Below are positions 8,928 through 16,914 of a DNA stretch of 64,000 nt, piece after piece. Both the position numbers and the translations under genes were made by a program. This DNA comes from Arthrobacter sp. EpRS71. Lineage in GTDB: Bacteria > Actinomycetota > Actinomycetes > Actinomycetales > Micrococcaceae. Every line of letters begins with the position of its first letter. Within the stretch, counting starts at the first letter, position 1. The stretch is taken from the NCBI RefSeq assembly GCF_001512285.1, contig NZ_LNUV01000006.1, forward strand, positions 821,159-885,158, read 5' to 3'. The notes beneath the pieces are model-generated. The model had not been told where the DNA came from. It worked only from the letters and a program-made list of their open reading frames with translations, and ran no database searches.

Positions 8928-9869
8928 ATGAAACCGTTGTCATCCACCCCACGAACCACGTCCGGCTTACCCATTGCAGCCGTTACGGCAGCGCTCCTGC
9001 TGGCAGTGACGGCATGCAGCCCCGCCGGCAACGCATCGGCGTCGAACCCGTCCGGCGACGCCGCCGGAGCGGGCACCGGCGTTCCCGCGCTGGAAGTCAA
9101 CCAGGCCGCCGTCGACCTTCTGCCCGAGTCCGTCAAGGCTTCCAAGGTGCTGCGCGTGGCCATCCCCACCAACGAGCCGCCAACGCAGTTTTACCGTGAA
9201 GGTACCCAGGAAATGACCGGAACCAATCCGGACGTGGCCCGTCTCATCGGCGAGGCACTGGGTGTCAAAGTAGACATCCAGGTGGCCAACTTCGATTCCA
9301 TTGTTCCGGGCCTGGCGGCCAATCGCTACGACATGACCGTCTCGTCCATGACCCCCACGGAGAAGCGCATGGAAGTCCTGGACTTCGTGGACTATATGCA
9401 GATCGGCAACGCCATTGCCGTTCCCAAAGGCAATCCCGGTGGCATCAAGGATGAGAACGCACTCTGCGGCAAGAAAGTAGGGCTCCTCACGGGCTCGTAC
9501 CAGCTGACCGTGAATGTTCCTTCCTACGATGAAGCCTGTGCTGCTGCCGGCCACGACGCCATCCAGAAGAGCGAGTTCCAGGACACGCGGCAGGCCATTT
9601 CCGCGCTTACCAGCGGACGCCTGGACACCGTGCTGGCTGACTCGCCCATCCTGAACTTCGCCGCCACGCAGAATCCGCAGATCGAGGTTGCCCGGACGTA
9701 CGAGTTCGCGCCAGTAGGCGTGGGCATGCCGAAGGAATCCGGGTTGGTGAAGTCCGTCTCCGCAGCATTGGACGCCGTGATCAAGAGCGAGTCCTACACC
9801 AAGGTCCTTGGGAAGTACGGGCTCGAAACCAGCGCCATCACCGACGCCCGCGTCAACTTCGCCCAGTAG
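8928..9869 (+). CDS. ABC transporter substrate-binding lipoprotein, amino-acid type (SBP family 3)
   Basis: 313 residues with a lipoprotein signal: a hydrophobic stretch (15-28) ending VTAC, lipidated Cys30. The mature part has the family-3 solute-binding fold: LRVAIPTNEPPTQFY, NPDVARLIGEALGVKVDI, YDMTVSSMTPTEKRMEVLDFVDY and GKKVGLLTGSYQ. Such proteins capture polar amino acids, amines or related acids outside the membrane and hand them to the permease encoded 12 bp downstream. It follows the oxidase stop by 10 bp. A Ser/Gly-rich linker of about 25 residues follows the lipid anchor. The ligand cannot be deduced. Confidence 0.9.
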   Translation: MKPLSSTPRTTSGLPIAAVTAALLLAVTACSPAGNASASNPSGDAAGAGTGVPALEVNQAAVDLLPESVKASKVLRVAIPTNEPPTQFYREGTQEMTGTNPDVARLIGEALGVKVDIQVANFDSIVPGLAANRYDMTVSSMTPTEKRMEVLDFVDYMQIGNAIAVPKGNPGGIKDENALCGKKVGLLTGSYQLTVNVPSYDEACAAAGHDAIQKSEFQDTRQAISALTSGRLDTVLADSPILNFAATQNPQIEVARTYEFAPVGVGMPKESGLVKSVSAALDAVIKSESYTKVLGKYGLETSAITDARVNFAQ

Positions 9870-9881
9870 GAGATCACACTC

Positions 9882-10835
9882 ATGAATTCCCCCAACAAAG
9901 AGGTGACGGTTATGCATCAGCAACCCCCAGTCCCTGACACCAAGGAGCCGGCCACAACCGCTTCCGGGGATTCGATTTCCGTCGTGCCGTTGAAGCACCC
10001 GGTCCGTTTGGCCCTCGCCATTGTCCTCATCCTGGTGGCGCTCGGCGCAGCATGGGATGTGGCCGTGAACGAACGGTACCGCTGGGACGTTGTGGTGTCC
10101 TACCTGTTCGCCCCACAGATCCTTGCCGGTGCAGGGCTGACCATCGTGCTGACCGTAGTGTCCATGACCGTGGGCATCGCGCTGGGAACGCTGCTGGCGA
10201 TCATGCGGCTCTCCGACAATCCCATCCTCAGCACCATCAGCCGCGGCTATATCTGGTTCTTCCGCGGAACACCGCTCTTGGTTCAGCTGATCTTTTGGTA
10301 CAACATTGCAGCGCTTTATCCGGTGATCGCGTTCGGGCTTCCATTCGGTGGGCCGTCGGTTGTCCTGGGCTCCGCCAACGTGCTGATTTCCCCTCTGGGT
10401 GCCGCGCTCCTGGGTTTGTCCCTGAACGAGGCCGCGTACATGGCCGAGATCATCCGCGGTGGCATCGGATCGGTGGACAAGGGACAGTACGACGCCGCCC
10501 GGGCCTTGGGGATGAGCGGAGGCAAGCTCATGAACAGGGTGATCCTGCCCCAAGCCATGCGAGTGGTGCTGCCGCCCACAGGCAACCAGGTCATCTCCAT
10601 GCTGAAGGGCACCTCGCTGGTGAGCGTCCTGGCGATCTCGGACCTGCTCTACTCAGCCCAGATCATCTACGCGAACAACTACCAGACCATTCCGCTGCTG
10701 ATCGTGGCCAGTCTCTGGTACCTGCTCATGACCACCATCCTGAGCTTCTTCCAAAACAAACTTGAACGCCGGTACGGCCGCGGTTTCGACTCAGCGCCGC
10801 GACGGATCCGCAAGCCAAAGACAAGGACAGCATGA
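9882..10835 (+). CDS. ABC transporter permease, amino-acid (HisM/GlnP) type
   Basis: 317 residues with about five or six membrane segments between residues 45 and 290. The HisMQ-type start of the core, [20 protein letters not shown], and the EAA-loop region [24 protein letters not shown] followed by VILPQAM are clear. A TAGGAG ribosome site precedes ATG 9882 at normal distance. The N-terminal 40 residues are polar and absent from many homologues; an internal ATG (codon 11) is a possible later start. Only one permease gene is present, so it probably works as a homodimer with the ATPase that overlaps its stop. Confidence 0.9.
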   Translation: MNSPNKEVTVMHQQPPVPDTKEPATTASGDSISVVPLKHPVRLALAIVLILVALGAAWDVAVNERYRWDVVVSYLFAPQILAGAGLTIVLTVVSMTVGIALGTLLAIMRLSDNPILSTISRGYIWFFRGTPLLVQLIFWYNIAALYPVIAFGLPFGGPSVVLGSANVLISPLGAALLGLSLNEAAYMAEIIRGGIGSVDKGQYDAARALGMSGGKLMNRVILPQAMRVVLPPTGNQVISMLKGTSLVSVLAISDLLYSAQIIYANNYQTIPLLIVASLWYLLMTTILSFFQNKLERRYGRGFDSAPRRIRKPKTRTA

Positions 10836-11599
10836 TGACTACCGCCATGGTGGAAGCCCGGGGAGTCCGGAAGAACTTCGGCGTTATCGAAATCCTGAAA
10901 GGCATAGACCTCAGGGTTGAAAAGGGATCGGTGACCTGCCTGATCGGGCCGTCCGGTTCCGGCAAGACCACGTTCCTGCGCTGCATCAACCACCTGGAGA
11001 AGGTGGACGCGGGCCGCCTCTACGTTGATGAGCACCTGGTGGGCTACGCGGAGCGCAACGGGAAGCTCTACGAGATGAAGGAGCGCCAGACCGCCCGCTC
11101 GCGGCTCAACGCCGGGATGGTGTTCCAGCGCTTCAACCTGTTCCCGCACATGACCGTGATGGAGAACATCATCGAAGCGCCGGTGCATGTGCTTGGCCGG
11201 CCGCGGCGCGAGGTAGTGGTGGAAGCGCAGGCCCTGCTTGACCGTGTGGGCCTGGGCAACCGTGGCCACTCCTACCCGCAGGAACTCTCCGGCGGGCAGC
11301 AGCAACGCATCGCGATCGCCAGGGCGCTGGCCATGAAGCCGAAACTGATGCTCTTTGATGAGCCCACCTCCGCGCTCGATCCCGAGCTGGTGGGTGAAGT
11401 CCTGGACGTGATGAAGTCCTTGGCTGAGGCCGGAATGACCATGGTGGTGGTGACCCACGAGCTTGGCTTCGCCCGGCAGGTGGCCGACCAGGTGGTCTTC
11501 ATGGACGGCGGCGTGGTGGTGGAAAGCGGCCCGCCCGAGGAAGTCCTGGACAACCCGCAGCAGGAACGCACCAAGGCGTTCCTCTCGAAGGTCCTTTAG
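10832..11599 (+). CDS. ABC transporter ATP-binding protein, amino-acid type
   Basis: 255 residues with Walker [10 protein letters not shown], the Q-loop, signature LSGGQQQR, Walker [15 protein letters not shown] and the switch His in VVVTHE. It belongs to the GlnQ/HisP group of amino-acid importers. The ATG overlaps the permease stop in ATGA, so translation is coupled. A roughly ten-residue insertion between Walker A and the Q-loop ([14 protein letters not shown]) is common in actinobacterial members. Energises uptake of the ligand bound by the lipoprotein two genes upstream. Confidence 0.93.
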   Translation: MMTTAMVEARGVRKNFGVIEILKGIDLRVEKGSVTCLIGPSGSGKTTFLRCINHLEKVDAGRLYVDEHLVGYAERNGKLYEMKERQTARSRLNAGMVFQRFNLFPHMTVMENIIEAPVHVLGRPRREVVVEAQALLDRVGLGNRGHSYPQELSGGQQQRIAIARALAMKPKLMLFDEPTSALDPELVGEVLDVMKSLAEAGMTMVVVTHELGFARQVADQVVFMDGGVVVESGPPEEVLDNPQQERTKAFLSKVL

Positions 11600-11631
11600 C
11601 AACTCTTTTCCATAGCAACGAAAGGCAATCC

Positions 11632-12027
11632 ATGTCCCGCCAGCAAGTCGTCACCAGCCTCGCTCCCAGCCCGGCCGGCCCCTACTCCCAAGCCATTGTG
11701 GCCAACGGTTTCCTGTTCACTGCGGGCCAGACGCCCCATGATCCCATCAGCGACGAGCGGGTGGGGATCACCATTGAGGAACAGACCATCCAGACCATGA
11801 AGAACCTTGGTGAGGTCCTGGGTGCCCACGGTTTGGACTTCTCCCACGTGGTCAAGGCCACGGTGCACCTGCACCACCCTGGCCGCGACTTCGACGGGTT
11901 CAACGCCATCTACGAAAAGTACGTTGAGGCTCCGTATCCGGCACGCACCACCGTGGGTTCGTTCCTGGGCGACTTCCTGGTGGAGATCGACGTGGTTGCT
12001 GCTATCCCCGCGCCCGCAGCCGGCTAG
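11632..12027 (+). CDS. RidA-family enamine/imine deaminase
   Basis: 131 residues of the YjgF/YER057c/UK114 family. It has the ligand Arg in YPARTTV, the GPYSQAI motif near the N-terminus, a KATVHLHH segment and a C-terminal VEIDVVAAIP strand; the Arg is the residue that binds substrate carboxylate in active RidA proteins. These trimers hydrolyse reactive 2-imino acids or enamines released by amino-acid-using enzymes. As the last gene of the oxidase/ABC unit (32 bp after the ATPase) it suggests the pathway passes through an imine or 2-aminoacrylate-like intermediate. The fold is certain, the substrate is not. Confidence 0.88.
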   Translation: MSRQQVVTSLAPSPAGPYSQAIVANGFLFTAGQTPHDPISDERVGITIEEQTIQTMKNLGEVLGAHGLDFSHVVKATVHLHHPGRDFDGFNAIYEKYVEAPYPARTTVGSFLGDFLVEIDVVAAIPAPAAG

Positions 12028-12099
12028 TTGCTGCTTGCGGTTTCCTGCTGGGTCCGGGCTAAGGCACTACGCCGGTCCAGCTCCCTGAGACAGCAGCGC

Positions 12100-12138
12100 A
12101 AAGGCGCCGTCACCCCGGTTGGGGTGGCGGCGCCTTTT
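12100..12138. terminator. Bidirectional terminator between ridA-type and MFS genes
   Basis: AAAGGCGCC (12100-12108) pairs with GGCGCCTTT (12129-12137), and inside it GTCACCCC pairs with GGGGTGGC around a GGTT loop. The stem is flanked by A's on one side and T's on the other, so it can stop transcripts from both convergent genes. Confidence 0.8.
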
Positions 12139-12145
12139 GTGGGTA

Positions 12146-13621
12146 CTACCCCAAATGGATGTGCGGGGTGTCGTCCGTTCCGCTGAACGTCCTGCGGTCG
12201 ATCCTGATGAGGAGCAGTGCCACGGGGACAATCAGCAGCGCCACTCCTGCGGCCCACAGGAACACCAGCGAATACCCCGACGTCAGGGCGGCCAGTGAGG
12301 AGCCGCCTGCGGCGGCGGTGGCTGCCGTGGCCAGAGCGCTGAAGAGTGCGATGCCCAGTGAGCCGCCGATCTGCTGGGACGCGTTGACCAGGGCGCTTGC
12401 CACGCCGGCGTCGTCCTTATCCACACCGAAGAGGGCCAGGTTTTGCATGGGGACGAAAACCATGCCGAGTCCCATGCCCATCAGTACCAAGGCTGGCAGC
12501 ATGTTGACCGCGTACGTGCCCTCGGGGGTGACCTGGGTGAGCCACAGCATCGCGGCCGCCATGAAGACGGGGCCGATTGCGCTGGGGATTCGTGCTCCCA
12601 GTCTGGACAGGTTCTTCGCAACCAGGGCCGCGGTCACGATCAGCACCACGGTCATGGGCAAGGATGCGATGCCGGCCGCGAATGGGGCGAAGCCCAGGAC
12701 TATTTGGAGGTAGAAGTTGATGAAGAGGATGCCGCCTATCAGCACGGCCCCGGCCAGGAATGATGCCAGGAACGCCGCGCCCCTGTTGCGTTCCGTTGCC
12801 ACTCGAAGCGGCAGCAGCGGGTTTTTGACCTTACGCTCGACGGCGACGAACAGGACCAGCAGCACCACACCAGCGGCTATGAAGCCCCAGGATTCGATGG
12901 CACCCCAGCCATGTTCAGCGTTCGCGAAGCCGTAAACCAGGGAGCCGAGTCCCAGGGCGGCCAGCACGACGCCGGGCCAGTCGTATTTGGTGGAGCCGCC
13001 GGCTTTGCTTTCGCTCACCAGCATCCACACGCCGATGAGCGCGATGATTGCGATGGGGACGTTGACGAAGAAGCACCAGCGCCATGAAACGTACTGGGTG
13101 AGGAAGCCGCCCAGCAGCACGCCCACCGCCGCGCCCACACCGCTGATGGAGCCAAAGATGGCGAACGCGGTGCCGCGATCCTTGCCGCCGGGGAAGGCGA
13201 CCGTCAGGAGGGCCAAGGCGGCCGGGGCAAGAAGTGCTGCAAACACGCCCTGTAGTGCACGTGCCCCAATGAGTTCCCATGGCTGTTGCGCGAGACCGCC
13301 GATGAGGGAGGCGATGGCGAAGCCGGCCGAGGCGGTGAGGAAGGTTCGCTTCCTGCCCCAGAAGTCCGCAATGCGGCCGCCCAGCAGCAGGAAGGCGCCA
13401 AAGACGAGGGCGTAGGCGGTGACTACCCACGAGCGGGTGGAATCGCTGATGCCCATCTCCAGTTGGAGGCGCGGGAGGGCCAGGTTCACGATGGTGCCGT
13501 CCAGGACCACCATGAACTGGGCGAGCGCCAGGAAGGGCAGGGCCCGCCAGCCGATGCTCTTCTTGTTGTTCTTGCCCGGTTGGGCTTGGACGCCCGCCGA
13601 TTCGAGTAGTTGTGATGCCAC
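12146..13621 (-). CDS. MFS drug exporter, DHA2 (EmrB/QacA, 14-TM) type
   Basis: 491 residues with 14 predicted membrane helices. Family features include MVVLDGTIVNLALP in helix 1, the loop motif LGGRIADFWGRKRTFL (motif A) and the motif-C-like GSISGVGAAVGVLLGG in helix 5. It would expel toxic compounds in exchange for protons. It reads from GTG 13621. Upstream on the same strand, with 88 bp between, lies a MarR regulator, and a strong inverted repeat in that gap fits repression by it. The substrate is unknown. Confidence 0.9.
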   Translation of the reverse strand: MASQLLESAGVQAQPGKNNKKSIGWRALPFLALAQFMVVLDGTIVNLALPRLQLEMGISDSTRSWVVTAYALVFGAFLLLGGRIADFWGRKRTFLTASAGFAIASLIGGLAQQPWELIGARALQGVFAALLAPAALALLTVAFPGGKDRGTAFAIFGSISGVGAAVGVLLGGFLTQYVSWRWCFFVNVPIAIIALIGVWMLVSESKAGGSTKYDWPGVVLAALGLGSLVYGFANAEHGWGAIESWGFIAAGVVLLVLFVAVERKVKNPLLPLRVATERNRGAAFLASFLAGAVLIGGILFINFYLQIVLGFAPFAAGIASLPMTVVLIVTAALVAKNLSRLGARIPSAIGPVFMAAAMLWLTQVTPEGTYAVNMLPALVLMGMGLGMVFVPMQNLALFGVDKDDAGVASALVNASQQIGGSLGIALFSALATAATAAAGGSSLAALTSGYSLVFLWAAGVALLIVPVALLLIRIDRRTFSGTDDTPHIHLG

Positions 13622-13638
13622 GCGTCACCCATTCTTGT

Positions 13639-13670
13639 AAGTAGTAATACTTATGAAAGTATAAGTACTT
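13639..13670. promoter_or_regulatory. Inverted repeat operator upstream of the MFS exporter
   Basis: AAGTAGTAATACTT (13639-13652) and AAGTATAAGTACTT (13657-13670) are inverted copies matching at 12 of 14 positions around a 4-bp centre. It is AT-rich in otherwise GC-rich DNA and overlaps where the exporter promoter must be, 18 bp from the GTG start. Best read as the MarR binding site. Confidence 0.7.
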
Positions 13671-13709
13671 TTGGTGACTCTGGTAAGCCGAGAGGCAGTG
13701 ACTTACGTC

Positions 13710-14180
13710 CTAGTGATGCAGTTCCGGGGCCTTTTCAGGCTCCGCAAGGAACGAGGCCAGCCGCTCCAGCGCGGGAAGACTCGCCGCTATCTGGTCCCGC
13801 TCCTCAGGGAGCAACCGTTCGCTCGCTTTCGTGAGCGCCTCGGCCCATGCGCCTTCGAGAAGCGACTTGATGCGCTTGGACTCGTCCGTGGGGTGGAGGG
13901 AGACGAAGCGCTTGTCCGAGGCGTCCTTGATCCTGGTTACCAGGCCCGCCGCCACCAGCTCCCGTAACTGGACGCTCACATTGCTGAGTTGCCGGCCCAG
14001 ACGGGACGCAACCTCCGCGACCGTCACCCCTGGATGGCTTTCAACCACACGGAGAATCTCCAGGACGCCGTTCGAAATGGGGCGGAGGCCCGTCTCGTTG
14101 AGCGACTTACGCCGAATATCGGACGAGATATCGATCATGCAGACGGCCAACGCCACATGGTCCACTGGCTTTTCTCCCAT
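13710..14180 (-). CDS. MarR-family transcriptional regulator
   Basis: 156 residues with a winged helix: LEILRVVESHPGVTVAEVASRLGRQLSNVSVQLRELVAAGLVTRI, then the wing DASDKRFVSLHPT. N- and C-terminal helices for dimerisation are present. The gene lies directly upstream of the DHA2 exporter on the same strand, so it likely represses the exporter until a toxic ligand binds. The gap holds its candidate operator. Start ATG 14180; an in-frame ATG lies 14 codons later. Confidence 0.88.
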   Translation of the reverse strand: MGEKPVDHVALAVCMIDISSDIRRKSLNETGLRPISNGVLEILRVVESHPGVTVAEVASRLGRQLSNVSVQLRELVAAGLVTRIKDASDKRFVSLHPTDESKRIKSLLEGAWAEALTKASERLLPEERDQIAASLPALERLASFLAEPEKAPELHH

Positions 14181-14242
14181 CCGTCAAGCATAGGTGGGGG
14201 CGCCTCGCCAAGCCGCCGGCGCCCAGCTGCAATAGTGGACGG

Positions 14243-14998
14243 ATGATCAACCAGCAACAGCTCTGGGACGAGGAAACCGCCGGTCAGTACGACACTCCCG
14301 GTGAGGGGATGTTCTCTCCCGAGGTCCTCGGCCCCACGGTGGAAGTCTTGTCCGAACTCGCCGGCAACGGTCCCGCCGTCGAATTTGCCATCGGCACTGG
14401 TCGGGTGGCCATTCCCCTCTCGGAGGCCGGTGTCCCTGTCAGCGGCATCGAACTGTCACACGCGATGATCGCAAGGCTCCGCGAAAAAGTGGGTGAGGAC
14501 CGCATCCCCGTGGTTCAAGGTGACATGACCCAAGCGCGGGTCACTGGAACGTTCTCACTGGCTTTCCTGGTGTTCAACACCATCGCCAATCTCTTGACTC
14601 AGGACGAGCAAATCCGGTGCTTCGAGAATGCTGCCCGTCACCTTGCGCCCGGCGGCCGGTTCGTCATTGAGCTCTGGGTGCCACAATTGCGCTCGCTGCC
14701 GCCTGGCCACGGCGGAACGGTGGAGGTGAGTCAGCCCGGCTATCTGCTGGTGGACACCTACGATGTGCTGCGCCAACATGTCGTCTCACATCACTTTCGG
14801 TTCGGCCCGGACCTTGCGGACGGGCGCGACGCGCGGATCGGGCGGACACCGCACCGCTACATCTGGCCCAGCGAACTCGATCTCATGGCGCGGATAGCCG
14901 GGTTCGAGCTGGAGTCCAGGTGGGCGGACTGGGATCGCAGCGAATTTACGGCGGAGTCCCGGAGCCACGTGTCCGTCTATAGGCTCATTGAACGCTAG
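14243..14998 (+). CDS. Class I SAM-dependent methyltransferase
   Basis: 251 residues. The Rossmann motif I is FAIGTGRVAIPL (a G-x-G variant), followed by SGIELSHAMIARLREK (motif with the acidic ribose ligand), VQGDMTQARV and LVFNTIANLLTQDEQIRCFENAARHLAPGGRFVIEL. Methyl acceptor unknown. The central region around DVLRQHVVSHHFRFG matches a set of small actinobacterial methyltransferases without assigned function. Divergent from the MarR gene with about 60 bp between; no operon partner downstream, as the next gene has its own ribosome site after 62 bp. Confidence 0.85.
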   Translation: MINQQQLWDEETAGQYDTPGEGMFSPEVLGPTVEVLSELAGNGPAVEFAIGTGRVAIPLSEAGVPVSGIELSHAMIARLREKVGEDRIPVVQGDMTQARVTGTFSLAFLVFNTIANLLTQDEQIRCFENAARHLAPGGRFVIELWVPQLRSLPPGHGGTVEVSQPGYLLVDTYDVLRQHVVSHHFRFGPDLADGRDARIGRTPHRYIWPSELDLMARIAGFELESRWADWDRSEFTAESRSHVSVYRLIER

Positions 14999-15060
14999 GG
15001 TCTTAATGACTGTTTATTGGGGTGTTTGCCCGCGGTAACGCCGGGTGCTTTGGGGGAAAT

Positions 15061-16113
15061 ATGAAGTTTGCGGTTCGATCTGTCCTGCTCGCGATAGCGC
15101 TGACCTCAGGGCTGGCCGCCTGTACCTGCGCAGACGTATCACCCGACTCTGCATCATCAACCGACTCTGCATCATCACCCGACCCTGCACCACCCCACTC
15201 TGCACCGCCGGCGAGCAGCTCGACGGCCGCAACTGCCGCCGTCGACGATGCTTCCCTCAAAGGGGCCACGGTCACCGATTCGTTCGGAAACGTGGACTTC
15301 TACACAACGGTCGACGGCGACACCCTTGCGAGCGTGGCTGACTCCTTCAAGCTCTCCGCAGCGAAGCTCGCGCAATTCAACGGCATGCCGGCCGGGGCGA
15401 CTCTGGCGCCGGGCACCAAACTGCGGCTGATTCCTGCGCCGGGTCCCATCACGGGCGCGAAGGGAGCGGCAACTGAGGACGCACAGGGCATCCCGCTGAC
15501 CTACATGATCGAAGCCGGCGACACGCTGGATGGGATCGTTTACCGGTTCGGGATCAGCAGCAAGCAGCTGGCCGAAGCGAACAAGGTCCCGTACGTGCAT
15601 GAGCAGGGCAACACGTACTTCATCCGTGAAGGGCACCTCATCCAGTTGCAGAAAAGGCCCGTGGACAGCAGGTCCGGTACCGGTGAGACGATCAACAACT
15701 CCTTCGGCCAGACCATCTTCTACACCAGTGTTGACGGTGATTCCTTCGACAGCCTCGGCTACACCTTCAGGTCCACCACTGAGCAGCTGCTGTTGTACAA
15801 CCCCACTCTGCTGGCCGACAAGCCCATCCCTGCAGGCACCAACGTGCGGCTGATTCCAGGGGACCTCCCCATCGACGGCGCCCGGGGCACCTTCACCTCC
15901 GACGCTGATGGCATCCCCATGACCTACACGACGGCGGCGGGAGACACGGAGGGGCAGGTCTCCTTCCGTTTCAGCGTTGTTGACATTCGTTCGGCGAACC
16001 GGCCGCTCACCGGGACTGGCGCGACGTGGTACGAATTCTCTGACATTTCCACCGGGGAGCTGGCGGCTGGCCAGACCATCAGCCTCGCCCTGAACAAGCC
16101 GATCAACAGGTAG
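15061..16113 (+). CDS. Secreted lipoprotein with four LysM-like repeats
   Basis: 350 residues from ATG 15061, preceded by GGGGGAAAT; an in-frame GTG at 15022 is less likely. The signal peptide ends SGLAACTC, lipobox LAAC. A Ser/Asp/Pro linker (about 25-60) has the nucleotide unit CCGACTCTGCATCATCA twice. Four LysM-like modules follow: VDGDTLASVADSFKLSAAKL, EAGDTLDGIVYRFGISSKQL, VDGDSFDSLGYTFRSTTEQL and AAGDTEGQVSFRFSVVDI. Modules 1 and 3 share an FYTTVDGD/LRLIPG frame, so a two-module unit seems duplicated. LysM binds N-acetylglucosamine polymers, so a cell-wall-anchored role is likely. No catalytic domain. Confidence 0.75.
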   Translation: MKFAVRSVLLAIALTSGLAACTCADVSPDSASSTDSASSPDPAPPHSAPPASSSTAATAAVDDASLKGATVTDSFGNVDFYTTVDGDTLASVADSFKLSAAKLAQFNGMPAGATLAPGTKLRLIPAPGPITGAKGAATEDAQGIPLTYMIEAGDTLDGIVYRFGISSKQLAEANKVPYVHEQGNTYFIREGHLIQLQKRPVDSRSGTGETINNSFGQTIFYTSVDGDSFDSLGYTFRSTTEQLLLYNPTLLADKPIPAGTNVRLIPGDLPIDGARGTFTSDADGIPMTYTTAAGDTEGQVSFRFSVVDIRSANRPLTGTGATWYEFSDISTGELAAGQTISLALNKPINR

Positions 16114-16119
16114 TCCGGG

Positions 16120-16689
16120 TTGAGGAAGAAGTGGGGTCTGGCCGCCTTGATCCTTGCGGTTCTTTGTTTGGCTGCGTACGCCGTGCTGGCGGCCCACCCC
16201 TTCAAGGGGCCGCAGGGAGAGCCGCTCCTGTTCTACGTGCTTGTTGACGAGGACTGGTGGTCGCTCTTCCTGTTCGGGCTCGGTGGTCTCTTGGTGTTTG
16301 TTGCTGGCGTTTGCTTGGTGCCGCCACCAGTGAACAAAATCGCGGTGATTTGGGTGAGGCGGGGCCTGAAAATACTGCTCGGCCTGTTGCTGGCCGGTGC
16401 GACCATGTGCTGGTTAGTCGGCATTTTCTTGTTGTCTCTCTTAGCCTCGGTCTGGACTTATTCCGCATACACAGCTCCAGATGGACAACATGTGCTGGTG
16501 GCTACCCAGACCTATGGTTCGGACATCTTCACGCCGTATCAGGGCCCCTTTTACGAGAGGCAACGCCAACCGGAGATCACTGACCTGGGTGCGGCGATTG
16601 AGGGAGACTGTGCCCTCTCCTCCGACTCTTCAGGCCTGGCTTTACGATGCGGGGCGGACACTGTCCGGCTTCCGAGCAATCCGTCGTGA
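16120..16689 (+). CDS. Uncharacterised membrane protein
   Basis: 189 residues from a TTG at 16120, six bases after the LysM lipoprotein stop, so probably cotranscribed. Three hydrophobic helices are visible (about 5-25, 48-67 and 84-112), then a roughly 75-residue polar C-terminal part that ends with two Cys (DCALSS and LRCGADT), perhaps outside the cell. I recognise no family. The TTG start has weak support; the positive MRKKWG start fits a membrane protein with its N-terminus inside. Confidence 0.6.
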   Translation: MRKKWGLAALILAVLCLAAYAVLAAHPFKGPQGEPLLFYVLVDEDWWSLFLFGLGGLLVFVAGVCLVPPPVNKIAVIWVRRGLKILLGLLLAGATMCWLVGIFLLSLLASVWTYSAYTAPDGQHVLVATQTYGSDIFTPYQGPFYERQRQPEITDLGAAIEGDCALSSDSSGLALRCGADTVRLPSNPS

Positions 16690-16769
16690 CCAAGTATCCC
16701 GTAGTTAGCAGGCAACGCGAAGTTCGCACGTGCCTGTACCGGTCCCTGTGCCGGAGCCCCGCAGAGGGG

Positions 16770-16914
16770 TATAGTCGGCCCATGCTCTCCATGCGCCGAT
16801 TTACTTGCCCCCGACCGGTCTCCGGTCGCGAGGGCTTATTGGCGCGCGCCTAGGTCCTGGCGCGGAGTGAGTCGGGGGAGGAAACCCACTCATTCCACAC
16901 AGTAAGGACCAGCC
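16770..16914 (+). promoter_or_regulatory. Structured leader of the PheRS-like gene, possible attenuator
   Basis: A TATAGT -10-like element (16770-16775) lies six bases before an ATG. The leader can form a 7-bp hairpin CGACCGG/CCGGTCG (16812-16818 with 16822-16828) and a second one TGAGT-c-GGG/CCC-ACTCA (16868-16876 with 16885-16892). CCCCCGAC (16808-16815) is also exactly complementary to GTCGGGGG (16871-16878), a pairing that would break both hairpins. Mutually exclusive pairing plus a short reading frame is what attenuators show. No T-box sequence was found. The mechanism is inference. Confidence 0.4.
16782..16853 (+). CDS. Possible leader peptide (23 codons)
   Basis: A short frame starting at the predicted transcript start (leaderless ATG 16782, or ATG 16791) and ending TAG 16851, reading MLSMRRFTCPRPVSG... 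It overlaps both arms of the first hairpin, so ribosomes on it would alter the folding. Only one Phe codon, and no run of a regulating amino acid. No homology recognised; it may be chance. Confidence 0.25.
   Translation: MLSMRRFTCPRPVSGREGLLARA

Noticed and set aside
8967..10553. 528-codon minus-strand frame opposite the ABC genes
   Set aside because: Shadow of the binding-protein and permease genes; composition is that of antisense high-GC frames.
16770..16914. T-box riboswitch before the PheRS-like gene
   Set aside because: The conserved T-box sequence (TGGNACCGCG) and Stem I features are absent; CCTGGCGCGG is only a weak look-alike.
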